Below the pieces are notes generated by a model that saw only the letters and a program-made list of their open reading frames with translations, did no database searches and had not been told where the DNA came from. A DNA stretch of 64,000 nucleotides from assembly GCF_023674465.1 (NCBI RefSeq), contig NZ_CP098400.1, forward strand, positions 2,632,801-2,696,800. The letters are read 5' to 3'. Position numbers and translations under genes: made by a program. Shown here piece by piece: positions 63,999 through 64,000 of this stretch; positions within the stretch are counted from its first letter, which is position 1; each line of letters begins with the position of its first letter. This DNA is from Xiashengella succiniciproducens. Lineage in GTDB: Bacteria > Bacteroidota > Bacteroidia > Bacteroidales > Marinilabiliaceae.

Positions 63999-64000
63999 AA

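Overview
The window looks like a chromosomal segment of a pigmented anaerobic or facultative Bacteroidetes, perhaps a Marinilabiliales/Bacteroidales-type organism. The evidence is a Complex I operon without nuoE/F/G, exact Bacteroidetes promoter elements (TTTG or TTG, then TAnnTTTG), a DUF5686 outer-membrane protein, a TonB receptor, an IS4-type element with Bacteroidetes-like transposase, and a flexirubin-type aryl polyene/dialkylresorcinol gene set. Genus and species are not determined.

Bases 1-19378 (minus strand) and 33659-44669 (minus strand) are two blocks of what reads as one flexirubin-type pigment cluster. The upper block holds darA and darB (dialkylresorcinol head), a BtrH-like protein with a small partner, a two-gene ABC exporter, an acyl carrier protein, a ketosynthase with chain-length-factor partner, a tyrosine/histidine ammonia-lyase (coumaryl starter) and a FabG-type ketoreductase that ends at a strong terminator. 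The lower block starts at a recognisable promoter (19421-19451) and runs through a ketosynthase, ACP, LpxL-like acyltransferase, methyltransferase, ApeP-like dehydratase, thioesterase, ketosynthase, short ketosynthase-like protein, ACP, ketosynthase/CLF pair, polysaccharide deacetylase, LolA-like carrier, a secreted unknown, FabZ-like dehydratase, GT2 glycosyltransferase, a three-domain MMPL-acyltransferase-methyltransferase protein, a CrtI-like oxidoreductase and a C45-type N-terminal nucleophile protein cut by the window edge. Together they could make a tyrosine-derived aryl polyene, esterify it to a dialkylresorcinol and move it to the outer membrane. An acyl/coumarate-activating ligase and a phosphopantetheinyl transferase are not seen and may lie beyond base 1.

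Between the two blocks, on the plus strand, sits a complete nuoABCDHIJKLMN operon (19626-29524) plus one small unknown gene, then a minus-strand unit of two secreted unknowns and a DUF5686 protein (29885-33398).

Bases 44762-58710 are mostly housekeeping: M20 dipeptidase, small lipoprotein, YebC, DUF3109 protein, phosphoglycerate mutase GpmI, an ECF S-component with a TonB receptor, DUF1893 protein, two identical tRNA-Phe(GAA) genes, M16 protease, O-methyltransferase, flavodoxin, a ribbon-helix-helix-like protein, two tandem paralogous beta-barrel-type proteins and a DUF6090-like membrane protein. A decayed IS4-family element (58808-60081) separates these from the edge of a mannan-type polysaccharide locus: a GH26 lipoprotein and a multi-IPT/TIG surface lipoprotein (60191-63998).

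Assignments rest on reading motifs and family resemblance by eye; no database search was run.
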